Part shown: one piece after another, positions 1 to 10,778 of the stretch
Layout: each line of letters begins with the position of its first letter
Position numbering within the stretch: position 1 is the first letter of the stretch
Assembly: GCA_038501625.1 (NCBI GenBank)
Contig: JAZAYU010000015.1
Coordinates: 3,618,991-3,682,990 of the forward strand
Length of the DNA stretch: 64,000 nucleotides
Direction: 5' to 3'
Origin: Corbicula japonica
Taxonomy: Eukaryota > Mollusca > Bivalvia > Venerida > Cyrenidae
Notes under the pieces: generated by a model
What the model saw: the letters and a program-made list of their open reading frames with translations, nothing else
Told to the model about the DNA's origin: nothing
Databases searched by the model: none
Position numbers and translations under genes: made by a program

Positions 1-99
1 AAATAGTGCAGATCCTGATCAGATGGCACGGATGTGCCGGCTGATCTGGATCTACACTGTTCGCCCACGCAATAAAGGTGTGGAGGAAATGGTTAAACT
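1..99 (+). mobile_element. MITE A, 3' part cut by the window edge
   Basis: It shows the right arm: GTGCAGATCCTGATCAGA, the GTGCCGGCTGATCTGG stem, GCAATAAAGGTGT and the end GGAGGAAATGGTTAA. Confidence 0.75.
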
Positions 100-344
100 A
101 TAATATCAAGAACCAATTTGATATGAATAATTACTTGTAGCTTTTAGTCTTGATAAGATTCCATAAAAACAATTTAATTTTTTATTTCAATATTGGGACA
201 AATAAAGATTTCATTGACTTTGACAGAAAGATAAATAAAAGCAACTGAAAACCTTTATGACTTAGTCTTATTTATATAATTTTTCTGCTTATGCAAAGTG
301 ACATAACCACAAAGGTTTGAAATTTGCCCAAAAATTGAAAATGC

Positions 345-540
345 TTAACCCTTTCCTTCATAGATACACCTTTATTGCATGGGCATACAGTTAGATCCAG
401 ATCAGCCTGCACAGATGTGCCAGCTGATCTGGATCTAAACTGTTAGCTTTTTCACTTGTTAGGTTATTTCTGACCAAAATGTGAACAGTGCAGATCCTGA
501 TCAGACGGCACGTAAAAATGTGTATGGAGGAAAGGGTTAA
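345..540. mobile_element. MITE A, TTAA-bounded, shortened
   Basis: Both termini are intact (TTAACCCTTTCC and GGAAAGGGTTAA). About 50 bp of one stem is missing. Confidence 0.8.
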
Positions 541-689
541 AAATCAAGTTCGATTGAGCCCCGTTATGGGTAAAGATGCCTTTGGGAAGCTGACGTCCTG
601 TTTCAAAGGAACTGAAATTTAAAACTTTCTTTATTTCTATAAATAGTAAAACTGACCATCTGTCATTTACGTTAACATGAAATGAAATA

Positions 690-834
690 TGCCTAACCCA
701 TTACTCATTGGATATGCCCTTATCATATGGGCAACCTCCATAGATCAACATCAACCGACATCTGATCATTATCTACACTATTTGCACCTGGGATAAAGTT
801 GTATCAGTTAAGTAAAGGGCTAAGTTTTTCTGTA
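690..834. mobile_element. MITE A, old degenerate copy
   Basis: CATTACTCATTGGATATGCC, ATCTACACTATTTGC and GTAAAGGGCTAA match the family loosely. Confidence 0.45.
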
Positions 835-1636
835 CAAAATGATGCAAAGTACAAGGCATAATGTTTATTACTAGTAAGTTAGTAAAATTCTTCTGGCTGT
901 TTTTTGAACTGTAGATGTTAAGATGTTAATAGCAAGGTATGGTTTAGGGTTTGGAGAACCTTTCTTTCAAATGGATATCGCTGAGAGGGTGTTTATCCTT
1001 TTTCCAGGGAATATGGCTCTTATCCAGGATTAACAAAATGGTGCCAATCACCGAAATGTATCGGTCAAAACCACCAGATTTTATGACTGCAATTGAACAG
1101 TGTTTATTGTGTAAATTCATATCATGAAGGAACATGGAGACACTGTTTTACTTTGGAGAGCTAGGCCCTTTTGAAAAAGTGGCCAAACTTCTTCAGAATA
1201 AAAAGAATCAGTTGTTGAGATGTGAACAATGTTGCCCATGGTAGAATAGTCGAACGTTTGCATACTTGGTACTAGTATTTAACACTAAATTCAATGATAA
1301 CATTACAGTATGAATTTATCAAAAGAGTACAAATATAGTTGTTGACCCCGAAATATTGATATTATTATAGAGGAGTCATCTTGTAAAATTAAATGATTAA
1401 AATACTGATAAAAAGTAGGTTGTAATTAAATTACACAATTATAAGAAAATAATCTATTCTAAAACCACAATACAGTTCTTAAAACGTGTGCCACGTGACT
1501 GTACAATTACAGCGTTTTACAGCGTAATTACAGACCACTTCTAACACCAGCAAACTTCTTTTTTCTATCGCCTCTCTTTCCTGCCCTATATTATAAAACA
1601 GATTGGAAACCAGTTTAAAATAAGCATTTCTGATTG
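835..1636. other. No recognised feature
   Basis: AT-rich intergenic DNA. The minus-strand ORF at 944-1135 (63 codons) has no splice context or family resemblance. Confidence 0.5.
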
Positions 1637-1770
1637 ATTAAAATGGAGCGAGTCACCATTTCAATCAATCAAGTGCTTAATTAAAATGGAGCGAGTCACC
1701 ATTTCAATCAATCAAGTGCTTAAGATTTGAGATTGATCTCCAATTTATTTTATGATCAGTGGCACAGAGT
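1637..1770. mobile_element. MITE B remnant with an exact 43-bp duplication
   Basis: 1637-1679 and 1680-1722 are identical 43-bp units (GAGCGAGTCACCATTTCAAT core). The MITE B arm GATTTGAGATTGATCTCC and TTTTATGATC-GTGGCACAG follow. Confidence 0.6.
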
Positions 1771-1849
1771 GATGAAAGTATTTCTTCAACGTCAGAAGGT
1801 GTCTAGTGATATTATATACACAGGAATACGGCATCACATAAAACTCTGT

Positions 1850-1975
1850 TCAAGCCAGGTCGGGTCCGGCTATACAGTGAGATACACCAGCCAGCGTTTC
1901 TTGTTCAAAGTGATGGCTGTTGATGAGTTCCTCAAAGTCCTTGATCTTGCCTTTGAAGCTGCCGATGGATTTGCT
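1850..1975 (-). CDS. Laminin G gene last exon
   Basis: The acceptor is CTTCAG; 41 codons are followed by TGA at 1852-1850. GSFKGKIKDFEELI is the closing strand of the domain and the later SHC supplies the second cysteine. On the minus strand an AATAAA hexamer lies at 1749-1744, about 100 nt beyond the stop, inside a MITE B remnant. Confidence 0.84.
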   Translation of the reverse strand, partial: SKSIGSFKGKIKDFEELINSHHFEQETLAGVSHCIAGPDLA

Positions 1976-4900
1976 CTGAAGTTACAACACAGCAAGGCTC
2001 AAATCAATTATCAAACTACTAGTATAAGATTCTTATTCAAAGAGCTAAGATTTCGGCATTGCATCTCTTTGTTTTACTTTTCTATTTAAAAAGATGTACA
2101 TTGTATCATAAATTCTAAAATGTTTCGTATGTTGGCCGCGAATAGTGTTACTTACGTGGTACAACAATACCCATTTTGAAGGCCGTTGAGCACGATACAT
2201 ACGGTTGATTAATTAATGAGTAGCGCTCAACCTGGGACAAGCTGGCGCGGACACAAATATGCATTTCCATTACTGCCCGTGAACATGCTCAAACAAATCC
2301 AGCCTGCAATATTCTGATATTTGTCCTGTTCGGTGACTTTCAGAGTTCTTCTTTTCATGTAATTTAATATCACAGCATTGTTTGTTCCGTGTGGCGGCTG
2401 TAAAAAGTCTCCCCGTACATTCAATCAGTGCTGTCATCGATAATCATCTTTGATAGCCATTAAGCACGATACATATATTTGTGTAAATGCTGACTGTAGC
2501 GCTCAAACTGGGTCCAGGCGGCGGCGACATTAATACGCATTTTCATTACTGTCCAAGATCATGCTCCATCAAACCGAGCATGCAATACTTTGGTATTTGC
2601 CGTGTAATGTGGCAAACAACGTTCCTCTTACATCTATTCGACCACCAGGCTACACAGACCACGTAATTTTCCTAAGTACTGTTTGAATGATATCGTATAT
2701 ACATGTGAAACGGAAGCTCTTTAATTTTGCTTTATGTTCCTAACTTAGCTTTACTGTTGAAGACCCGGACTAACCCGGCTCCTAGCGTCAATGGTTGAAC
2801 AATGATCAGACAAGAAATGATTTTGACAATAACAGAAAACCACTTATTTAAATCTCCCTAAGGGAATGTGAGGTCTGCAATATGAATGTCTCCGTCCCGC
2901 CATCTATTCAGGAATCTAGATCTTCCGCTAAGTTTTCCAGATGCCTAATCCTAGTCTGTTATGTTTACAGTTAAGGTGACGGACTACTTTCAGCACGTTT
3001 ACCTTTCGTTCCTGAAGATGTGGGTCTTCTCCCAGTATGATAGGTTGATAGATGTGGACCCCGTCTCGCCAGCGATTGTCCATCGCTTGCACTTCACCAT
3101 CGATCTTCAGGCCGGTCTGGTGGACTATTTTCTTCTTGCCGTCCTCGCGGATGGTTTCCACTTCAATGTTGCGGTAGAACTCCACCTAAGAAGATTCATT
3201 TGTGCGATATAAAATGCATTTTTTATTTGACGCTACGGTCCAGTTTCATGTACAAAAATCCGTTCTAACTGGGTGCGATTTTACGATCTATGCTACTTTC
3301 GAATGGTAATGATTTTTAATGGCGTTGGTTTTGGAATCAATTATTTGATCTCCCTTTTAAAATTATAGGCTATTTATCATTTCGATTTCAACAACGCACT
3401 TGCATAATTTAAACAGAGGTTCTTATTAATTGGACTAGTTTTAAGACACTTGCTTTTGCTTGAAATATGCTGTAACATAGCTTTTGACGGCGTAAGCGAA
3501 TAGTTTCTTGTATTTTCCGGCATCTTGTATTCATCGCATATTTATGGTAACTCATGCAGTAAGCTGAGTGTGAAAAAAAATAAAATTTTCAATCACACAC
3601 AAGCACACGCACGCATGCACGCACACATATATCAATAAATAAATGGTTTACAAAAATGACATTGCCGACGTGACCAATTTGACTTTTGGATGGGTATCTA
3701 ACGAGCTTGAACTTGATGTGAAATTTTTTAAGTGATTTGAAAAAAATTGGCTACGGTTTTTTCCTATTTTGTTTCTTTTATTCGTCGTAAATCATACGTA
3801 GACACGTGTCCCACTAAAACATTTGTGTTAAGATTATAAAATTGTTGATATTGAGGTTCTTAAAATAAACCTCCATTAGCGCTGCAATTCCTGTTTGAGA
3901 GCGTCACATCCCTACCAAGCCCGGATCAGTCGAAGTACCAAACATAATTAATAAACATGTTTTCTAGAGCTTTAAATTACCGTGTGCCATTTCCCGTCGT
4001 TGACGACCTTTTTGCTTTTCCCGTGAAAGCCAAATGACGAGCCGATGCTGTATTCGCCAGGGTTGAACAGGAAATAGTGCAGGAATCCATCGCGCATGAA
4101 TACACCCTCAAAGTCGTAGACTCTCTCTGGGTGATAAGCTCCCTCCGCGTAATACAGAACCCCCGAATCCGCTATAGTCTTGAACTTAAGTCTAAAGTGA
4201 GCCCTGCAAAATTGAATTTACATTGTTAACTGTTCTGTTAATGAAAATGTTTAAGAACTCTCATTACCTAAAACTAGTCTGTGTTGATATAGATCCATTT
4301 TTCTTCAGTGTCAAAATGTAACTAGGCAATTGCAATCGTCATTAACTCACCATCAGCGCCTTCTTGTCTATTCTATACTTCTTGCCATCAACAACATGAA
4401 TACAAACGTGTTAAGCTATCCTGTAAACCAATACATATTCGCAAAATCGCCAACAAATTTTCGCCATTTGGCAAGGTCGAACATACTCGCAACTATTTAT
4501 TTTCGCATTCTTCTCATTTTGAACGACATTGCCTCTAACTGGGAGCGAACCGCGACAACTCCCAATTTAAAGGTTAATCGGATAGCCCTGATATACGTTA
4601 TCATCACTGCACGACATCGGTAAGGGATTATTTTTACTGACAACAGTACTAACTGTATGTACGGGAAGACTTTTAACGGCCGCCACGCTGCACAAATAGC
4701 GCTACTTTGAATTTCAGATGATATTGCCTCTACGTGGGAGCGAACCCGCACCGTCAGGGCGACAGTGCCTAGCCCTGCAATTCCGACGACGTAACCAATT
4801 GAGCTAACCTGGACACCCCCCAAAAGGTTTAACTATTTTAATCCTTCAGGCATTTTCGCGCAAATTGGTTTTCGCGCATAAGTGACATTCGCAAACATAG

Positions 4901-6106
4901 CGAAAATTAATTGGTCGCGAATATTTGTTGCTTTACAGTATTTATTTGAAAGAATTGTATAACATTTCAGACGCCTGTGTAGAACACTAGATTGATAATT
5001 CTGTCTAACCTTGAACTTATGTCAACGCCGTCAGCAAACGACACACTTCCGCTTCCTGAGAACTGGTAACACGCTTCTGCTTCGACATTTACCACCTGTT
5101 AAATTAAGAACTCAACTATTAAAGACTTTAACATGCACATTTAGAAAATAAGCTGTGAGTTTTTAAGTCTAGCGATATTCTTGCGAAATTCACAACAAAC
5201 TCCTTATACCCCCACTTCTGATACGTAAAGGCTTTCAGTTGAAAAGACATTTAAGTGCAGGTGTGGATCCTGAGGCGGTTCGGTGAGGTTGCTGGAACCC
5301 ATTTTGGATTAGTAATATTTTATTTTCTTGGATTTTTTGCCAGAATGTTGCAGAAGCCGATTATATACATGTACTAGTAACAGTACTGACTGATTTGTAC
5401 GGGTGCACTTTCTACGGCTGCCATACTGCACAGACTCAGAGCTACTGTGAATCGTAAATAATTGTATGGAATGTTGGGAATCGAACCCGTTTGGCTACAG
5501 CGCATAACCCAATTTTGTCCATCATATGCTTTTTTATTTTCAGTTGACTATAATGTCTTATAGATTTAGGTAAGAAATATTGCAGATTTCACAAGAACTT
5601 GCTTTTTCAAAATTTGATTGTAGCACATAATAAAGATTCTCTCGTTGACGAGATCAAACGAACTGTGCCACATCTCTACAGGACAAAGCTAAAAGCGATT
5701 ATATTCCTTGGGGAACCAAACTTTTTTCGGCTTTAAACCGGTTTTACAAACGTTTTTGAGACATTTTATACCCGCACTTGTGATTCTTTTTTCCTTTGAC
5801 AGTTTTATAACAAATCTTTACGTTTCTTAATCTTGTATGAAAATTTGTTTACGAATCTTGAAATTGTTTACTGTTTCTTATTGATATAATATGTATAAAA
5901 TATACATGTAATTCAGCTTAAAAAGTGATTAAACATAGAAAATTAGAAAATAATCCTATAGATAGCTGTGGCAACTCAGAAAAAAAACTAGCTATAATAT
6001 GTATAATACACGAACGAACATTACAGCGATAAAATATTCTAAAGGATCAACTCACAAAATATAATAATAATCCAGAAAGAAACATCAACAATCGAGCTGT
6101 ATCCAT
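1850..6106 (-). CDS. Secreted single laminin G-like domain protein, complete 5-exon gene
   Basis: Exons in transcript order are 6056-6106, 5010-5095, 3981-4203, 3003-3185 and 1850-1975. They total 669 nt (222 residues plus TGA), every junction is GT-AG and all phases agree. Residues 1 to about 23 form a signal peptide with a Leu-rich core split by intron 1, with likely cleavage after VNVEA. The rest reads as one laminin G/concanavalin-like beta sandwich: a first strand ending SVSFADGVDI, then LKFKTIADSGVLYYA, then the family hallmark DGKWHTVEFYRN across the exon 3/4 junction, then LKIDGE, and a closing GSFKGKIKDF strand. Only two cysteines remain after the signal (about 26 and 215), well placed for one disulphide joining the ends. 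No EGF, transmembrane or GPI signal is seen, so it is probably extracellular or matrix-bound. The domain call is firm; the ligand is unknown. Confidence 0.86.
2185..2640. repeat. Diverged tandem duplication, ~270-bp spacing
   Basis: Both units carry GAGCACGATACATA-like and GTAGCGCTCAA-CTGGG blocks, then CATTACTGCC...CATGCTC, AAACAAATCCAGCCTGCAAT and a TTTGCCGTG/TTTGTCCTG block. A third dispersed copy of the last part is at 33745-33810. It lies in the last intron of the laminin G gene. Confidence 0.5.
3003..3185 (-). CDS. Laminin G gene exon 4
   Basis: The acceptor is CTTAG and the donor is AAG|GTAAAC; 61 codons, phase 0 at both ends. VEFYRN completes the signature begun in exon 3. IDGEVQAMDNRWRDG and PIILGEDPHLQERK follow. 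Reading through the donor instead gives a shorter, less family-like tail ending near 2928, so splicing to 1975 is preferred. Confidence 0.85.
3191..3975 (-). other. Laminin G intron 3
   Basis: AT-rich, with a short CA/GCACGCA run at 3594-3628. No other repeat or exon is recognised. Confidence 0.5.
3981..4203 (-). CDS. Laminin G gene exon 3, domain core
   Basis: The acceptor is TTTTGCAG and the donor is ACG|GTAATT. It encodes 74 codons plus 1 nt that completes the Arg codon from exon 2. LRLKFKTIADSG-type strands are followed by an aromatic-rich HYFLFNPG segment and VVNDGKWHT, the laminin G signature. Confidence 0.88.
4490..4825 (-). mobile_element. tRNA-derived SINE, two adjoining copies
   Basis: On the minus strand, TTAGCTCAATTGG (A box) at about 4805-4793 and GGTTCGCTCC (B box) near 4740 are tRNA-like pol III promoter boxes about 50 nt apart. 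The body contains TGTGCAGCGTGGCGGCCGT. A second, 5'-shortened copy with GCGGTTCGCTCCCA ends about 4495. It lies in intron 2 of the laminin G gene in sense orientation. Confidence 0.65.
5010..5095 (-). CDS. Laminin G gene exon 2
   Basis: It begins after TTAACAG in phase 0 and ends with 2 nt of an Arg codon before GTTAGA. It carries the end of the signal peptide, the first cysteine of the mature protein and the first beta strand (SGSGSVSFADGVDISS). Confidence 0.85.
5365..5520 (-). mobile_element. tRNA-derived SINE, 5'-truncated third copy
   Basis: It has a consensus B box GGGTTCGATTCCC (minus strand, near 5475) followed by the same body, TGTGCAGTATGGCAGCCGT and a CCCGTACA block, as the copy at 4490-4825. 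It lies in laminin G intron 1. Confidence 0.6.
6056..6106 (-). CDS. Laminin G gene exon 1: start codon and signal peptide
   Basis: The ATG is at 6106-6104 and 17 codons follow, ending in phase 0 before GTGAGT. The hydrophobic stretch MFLSGLLLYF continues into VVNVEA of exon 2, giving a normal signal peptide only when the two exons are joined. That supports both the start and the splice. Confidence 0.85.
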
Positions 6107-6357
6107 TTTGAGCTGCAGATTATCATTGGGACGGGCTTATCAGCTTCAAAACATTCAGAGGTTAATGATTTACGTTTCTTGCACACAGCGGGAACATGGC
6201 ATTTCCACAATATTTACAGGTAATGGTGTTTTGAGACTTCGCATTGCTGATAAACAACTGGGAAACGGGAACATTTTATGTGAGCATTCTCTGAATAAAT
6301 AGAATTGATCGTATTTTCGGTTAATCGCTGCATGTAAACATTCTCTGTACAGCCTAT
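6107..6357 (-). other. Region upstream of the laminin G start codon
   Basis: It should contain the 5' leader and promoter of the minus-strand gene. No TATA box or initiator is convincing, and the overlapping plus-strand 64-codon ORF is not credible. Confidence 0.3.
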
Positions 6358-6445
6358 TTCTGGTCGCTATTTCAGCCTATCAGATGCTTGAGATTTGAGA
6401 CTGATCTCCAGATTTAGTTTTATGATCTTGGGCACAGGCCCAGAT
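6358..6445. mobile_element. MITE B, one arm
   Basis: CAGCCTATCAGATGCTTGAG, GATTTGAGACTGATCTCC and TTTTATGATCTTGGGCACAG match the right half of MITE B. Confidence 0.6.
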
Positions 6446-6802
6446 AAATTTATCCGTTGTTCCATTTTTTCCAACTTACAAACTTGAATTTTCAAGAAAA
6501 GAACTTGAATTTTCTTCTTATAAAGATGATCGATTGTTAACATACTAACTACTTACTAAAGGTTTCAACATACAATGTACTAGTATTTACTTTAATTTGA
6601 ATTTGTTGTTGTGGGGGACTCTGTTTTACGACCCAGTCATAATATACAGTTAAACCCTGCAATTAAGACCCCCTCTGGAGTGGACATAACAGTTCTGATT
6701 AGTGTTTTTAGCTTAAACATATTTTATTGCGTATACAATCTGTTACAAGCACAGCAACAATATGATTTCGAAAACAAATGAGTGTCGGGACGTGGTCTTT
6801 AT
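6446..6802. other. No gene; possible mariner-type element end at 6645-6700
   Basis: ATATACAGTTAAACCCTGCA resembles the ends at 13600 and 21222. The rest is AT-rich without recognised content. Confidence 0.35.
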
Positions 6803-7255
6803 TTTGAATTGAATTGAATTGAATTGAAGACTTTATTTATAGAGGGTGACCCAATTAGTTTTGATGACTAATCTTCCTTGGGGCCCTCTCAAATATGTCA
6901 CATATTTATATAAAAATATTAACAATGAATGTAATACAAACATATTTGAGAAACATATACAAAACAAACAGCAAGAACAATGTTAAGTGAACAAAAAACA
7001 ATGAAATGAACATAATAACATGCATTATACTCAAGTGAAGAAGAAAATAATTATTAAGAAATTCACATTAATTTTACACAAATACATACATTTTAAAATT
7101 AACAGAATATACTTAATCTTTTATCCAAGTAATAAATTTCTTTGTAAATTGGTTTAGACTACGACTTGATCGTATTTCTATTGGAATTTTGTTCCAAATC
7201 ATAGGAGGTTGCAAATATCGCGCAACTGTAAAAAGGTCATATAATATGTAGTCTC
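6803..7255 (-). mobile_element. Non-LTR retrotransposon 3' end, 5'-truncated
   Basis: The minus strand encodes the last ~45 residues of a LINE-type ORF2, including ARYLQPPMIWNKIPIEIRSS and TKKFITWIKD, with a stop at 7115-7113. About 280 bp of 3' UTR and a (TTCAA)n tail (plus strand TTGAA repeats at 6804-6828) follow. The reading frame is already closed by a TGA just upstream of the fragment. Confidence 0.75.
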
Positions 7256-8040
7256 AACAACAAATTTAGAATTGATCTTAATGAAGGGTTTTACTGTATA
7301 TTTGTATACTGATAATATCAGCTTGGCAAGGTCATTTTAAGTGTCTTTGTTTTCGTTTAACATGAAGAATTTTATGGTGACTTGAATAAACTGCAACGTT
7401 TTAAACAGTAGAATTAAGGTAGTATTTTCCCTAATATAAATATAAATGCACGTATAAAATATTTGTAATACATTATAGGTTCTAAACAAGTTTTCCCCAC
7501 CTCTGTTTAAGTTTTTTACTCCCAGCTTTTACGAATTACTATGTAATATATCGCGTCAGCTAAAGATCTGCAGAAGCAATATTTTAATTGTAAACTTCAG
7601 CTTGAATTGTACCATGAAATTGCACATACTTAATATATCTTTCATAAAAACATATGAATAATAGACTATGTTTGTTTTATGCTTGTTGTTTTTTAACTAC
7701 TTAAAGCTAATGTATGGCGCACAAAAAGGCACAAAAGGTAATTTAGGTGCACATACAAAAAAAATTAGCGGCGCACCCATAAATATACGTTGGACCTGTA
7801 AATTAGTACGACGGACGTAAATATAAAATTGCACCTATAAAATTACCGGTGCACCGACGTTTACCGATTTAAACATTTACAACAAAACAAAATGTGTACC
7901 TTCATTTTATACGATTTGGGCATTGATTTTGATAGTTCTCAATTCTACATGATGGAAAACATCGGCATGATACATCTGTTTTGTTAAACGTACTATCTGT
8001 GCGACTAATTTAAATCAATAGTAAAAATAAGGTGATTGTA
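7256..8040. other. No gene; irregular GCACC/TAAAATTA repeats at 7700-7865
   Basis: AT-rich. 7700-7865 holds several imperfect copies of a GGTGCAC-TATAAAATTA-type word of about 25-30 bp. Nothing coding is seen. Confidence 0.4.
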
Positions 8041-8042
8041 GC

Positions 8043-8256
8043 CCTTAACTCCATGGGGTATGGCTGTTATCCATAGGCGGAGAGTATAGATCAAGATCGT
8101 GCCACCTCATCAGGATCTCCACTGTTCAGATCCAGTGTGTTATTTCTGACCAATATGTTACCACTGTATCCGATTCAGACGGCAGGGATGTGCGGGTTGA
8201 TCTAGATCTACACTGGTCGCACACGCGATAAAGCCCATATATGGAGTAAAGGGTGA
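8043..8256. mobile_element. MITE A, degenerate full-span copy
   Basis: It runs from CCTTAACTCCATGG to TATGGAGTAAAGGGTGA, with both stems recognisable and many substitutions. Confidence 0.6.
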
Positions 8257-8882
8257 GCATATGTCAGCAAGAGAGCGCCCAGATTCGGACCGACTACCGC
8301 AGTCTATCCATCTTTTAACAAACGCAGCGCCCATATTGCACAATTTTGCTTCATATTTAGATCTTGCCTTATTATTTGTTTGCACCCCTGGTTTCATAAC
8401 TCAAGTCCATTGCCATAGTTCTCTTAATTTTATTCGCCGGTCTCTTTCAATTAATTCCTTGCTGCGTTCTTGTGTCTGACAACTGGTCCAGGGGCTAGGG
8501 ATCTAGAGGGTGTGCACTAGCGTTTCTCGACTTCGCGTTTGTTTATTAGATATAAATTATCATGAAACTACAATAAAACTACCTCAAACAAATCGCCCTT
8601 TGGAAATCTTGGACCCAATCCTGTGTGCGACGACATTGCTCTTTTTCTTTCCCATTAACTCTGCGCTTTGTTGTGGAACCAAAGTGCGACATAATGGTCC
8701 AATGGTCCCCCCCCCCCCCCCCCCCCATTGTATTTTTGATTGTCACAGTGGCAGGTTTGGGGTGAAATTAATAGCCTCGACCAGTACACAAGCCTGGGAT
8801 ATCCGGCGCAACGTGTCGGCGCTCTAAAACTCGAGCTACAAGGACCAATGTTATTACATTCTGGACCGGTTTATCAACAGGG
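8257..8882. other. No gene; C20 run at 8707-8726
   Basis: Overlapping short ORFs on both strands have no recognisable product. The homopolymer C tract is likely length-variable. Confidence 0.4.
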
Positions 8883-8984
8883 CCCAAGATCATAAAAATG
8901 AGATCGTAGACCAGTCTCAAATCTCAAGCATCTGATTGGCTGAAATTCAGCCAATCCGAAGAGGTTTGAGACTGGGTCATCTTT
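8883..8984. mobile_element. MITE B, shortened foldback
   Basis: CCAGTCTCAAATCTCAAGCA, then TCTGATTGGCTGAAATTCAG, then CCAATCCGAAGAGGTTTGAG: two arms with the central loop deleted. Confidence 0.65.
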
Positions 8985-10025
8985 CTGGTAATGCGTATGA
9001 CTTAGCATTTAGATAGATTGAAGGACAGTTGCCAGTATTTTTCCCACTTTTGTAGGTGGTTAAGGTCATCCTGCAGTAATTAATACTGAGTCCTCTGGGG
9101 CCCTGATCTCTCTGTACAATAGCCAAACTATTGTGCGCAACAAGGGCTTTTCTATATAATATACGATGGTCGCACCTGAAGGACATCTACTAGTATAAAA
9201 TGTCAGTATGATAATGGGTCTGTGCTTGCAGTCGAGTTATTGAGACTATCTGTACAAGAAACTGTCGTCTGCAAAGAGTCCTAATGTTGGTGAAGCTTTC
9301 GCTGGGAGATCATTGATGTACAGGAGAAAGAGCATGGGCATAGAACTGAGCCCTGTGGGACTCCTAGTGTCACTGGTGCAGATGGAGATGAGTGACCCTC
9401 ATTTACAAGAACCTGTTGGCTTCTATTAGAGAGAAAACGTTTAATGCAGTTGAGAAGGTTGCCATGGATGCCGTAAAGACGCATCTTGGTCGAGAATCGT
9501 TGGTGTGGCACTAGTACTTTGTCGCACGCTTTCCTAAAGTGAAGGAGTCTTGCATCTATCTTTGCCCCCCCCCCCCCTCCTCAAGTCCAGCAGCAATGTC
9601 CGCAGTGTGAGGATAAGTTGTGTGTCACAGGAGCGTTTCTTCCGAAAGCCATATGCATGTCGTTGGTCAGAAAGTATTTTCTGTGCCTATGTGCTTCATT
9701 ATCTGGTTGTGGACAATATGCTCAAGGGTGTTGGAGCACACAGCTTTTGTCGCTTTTCTTGAAAAGTGGGGTGACAATGGCTTGTTTCCAGTCAACCGGT
9801 ACTGTACCCTGCTGTATGGAGGCCTGTTATACCATACTCAGAGCTGGTGAAATATCTTCTGCCAATTCTTTAAAGAACCTGGATGGTGTGGCGTCTGGTC
9901 CTTGGGCTTTGTGCGGGTTGAGTATTTTCAGTAGTTTGAGAACGCCATTACGATGGATATCAAATTCTGGAATCTTTGGGGAAGGAGTGCCTGACATCAT
10001 GGAAGGCATGGACTATCAAATAATG
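8985..10025 (-). pseudogene. Decayed non-LTR retrotransposon reverse transcriptase
   Basis: Read on the minus strand from 10009 down: LKILNPHKAQGPDATPSRFF (finger region), a broken stretch with CSNTLEHIVHNQIMKHIG, RLYGIHGNLLNCIKRFLSNR, then APVTLGVPQGSVL (the RT PQG motif) and LQ-DDLNHLQKWEKYWQLSF. The order matches the reverse transcriptase of CR1/Jockey-type LINEs. Several frameshifts and stops separate the pieces, the FADD catalytic motif is not readable, and a poly-C run interrupts it at 9565. It is inactive. Confidence 0.8.
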
Positions 10026-10539
10026 TTTTTGGTTATATCAGTAACAGTATTGTTACTACAACAGTACAAAGACAATACAAACCTACAATGCATATTAATA
10101 TACAAATGTAGTTATAATCAAGATGTAGTAAATAGAAAAACTTACAACAAATGGATATCATTAACCCAATGTAAGCAGCCGATACTTGAGACCAGTGCTT
10201 CTGCAAACCTACATCTATGTTCTGACACTCGTAGTGGGCCATGTTGTACATGACTGAAAAAAAAACAACAAATAAATATTTAGCTAAGATAATTACATGA
10301 AATTAATTCAGCCAAAGCATTCTGCAATTTCCTTACATTTGTCACAGTAATACGATTAAAAAATCTACGTAGAGCTATACAACTATGAAATGTGTACTCG
10401 GTTTCACCAGGAACAATATTATAGTTATACAAATTGCTTACTGGCTGAAAAATATAATAGAAAAAATATGCTCAGAAAATAAGATATAGAACAAATGCCT
10501 ATTTCGATAATACAAGTTTCTAAAGTATTTGTTTATCTC
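10026..10539. other. No recognised feature between LINE remnant and RPA3 promoter
   Basis: AT-rich DNA with an A9 run at 10258. No repeats shared with the rest of the window were noticed. Confidence 0.4.
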
Positions 10540-10688
10540 CATTTCGCCGTAGATTTTCCATTTCGTCCATTTCGCCGTAGAGTTTCCATTTCGGTGTTAA
10601 TAATAAATTGATCAGGGACAGAAGACGCTTATCCCGCCAATTTTGCGAAAATATTGTTTTGATTTAACATTTTAATAAGATAGCTAGA
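10540..10688 (+). promoter_or_regulatory. Probable RPA3 promoter and 5' leader with E2F-like site
   Basis: TCCCGCCAA at 10632-10640 matches the E2F consensus, about 50 nt before the start codon. Just upstream, 10540-10594 holds two close copies of a ~28-bp unit containing CATTTCGCCGTAGA and TTTCCATTTCG. E2F control is known for animal RPA genes; its operation here is inferred. No TATA box is obvious. Confidence 0.45.
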
Positions 10689-10778
10689 ATGGATGATCTC
10701 CAAACAACACGAGTTAATGCTTCAATGTTACCGAGCTACCAAGGAAGGAATGTATCACTGCTAGGGATGGCAAAAGAC
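10689..10778 (+). CDS. RPA3: RPA3 exon 1
   Basis: Thirty codons from the ATG to GAC|GTAGGT, phase 0. It encodes the N-terminal RVNASMLPSY and the first OB-fold strand (GRNVSLLG). Confidence 0.95.

Noticed and set aside
2883..2944. An alternative laminin G final exon reading LNRWRDGDIHIADLTFP
   Set aside because: It would need a 58-bp intron without a pyrimidine tract. The exon at 1850-1975 gives the proper closing strand, second cysteine and phase.
4330..4823. ORFs of 97 and 108 codons in laminin G intron 2
   Set aside because: Both overlap the tRNA-derived SINE copies; the minus-strand frame translates the tRNA-like region.
4725..4823. A functional tRNA gene
   Set aside because: A and B boxes are present, but the cloverleaf does not close and the sequence continues into a SINE body shared with 5365-5520.
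9281..10009. Reverse transcriptase as an active gene or domesticated host gene
   Set aside because: The RT motifs are split by frameshifts and stops, and the catalytic FADD box is not readable.
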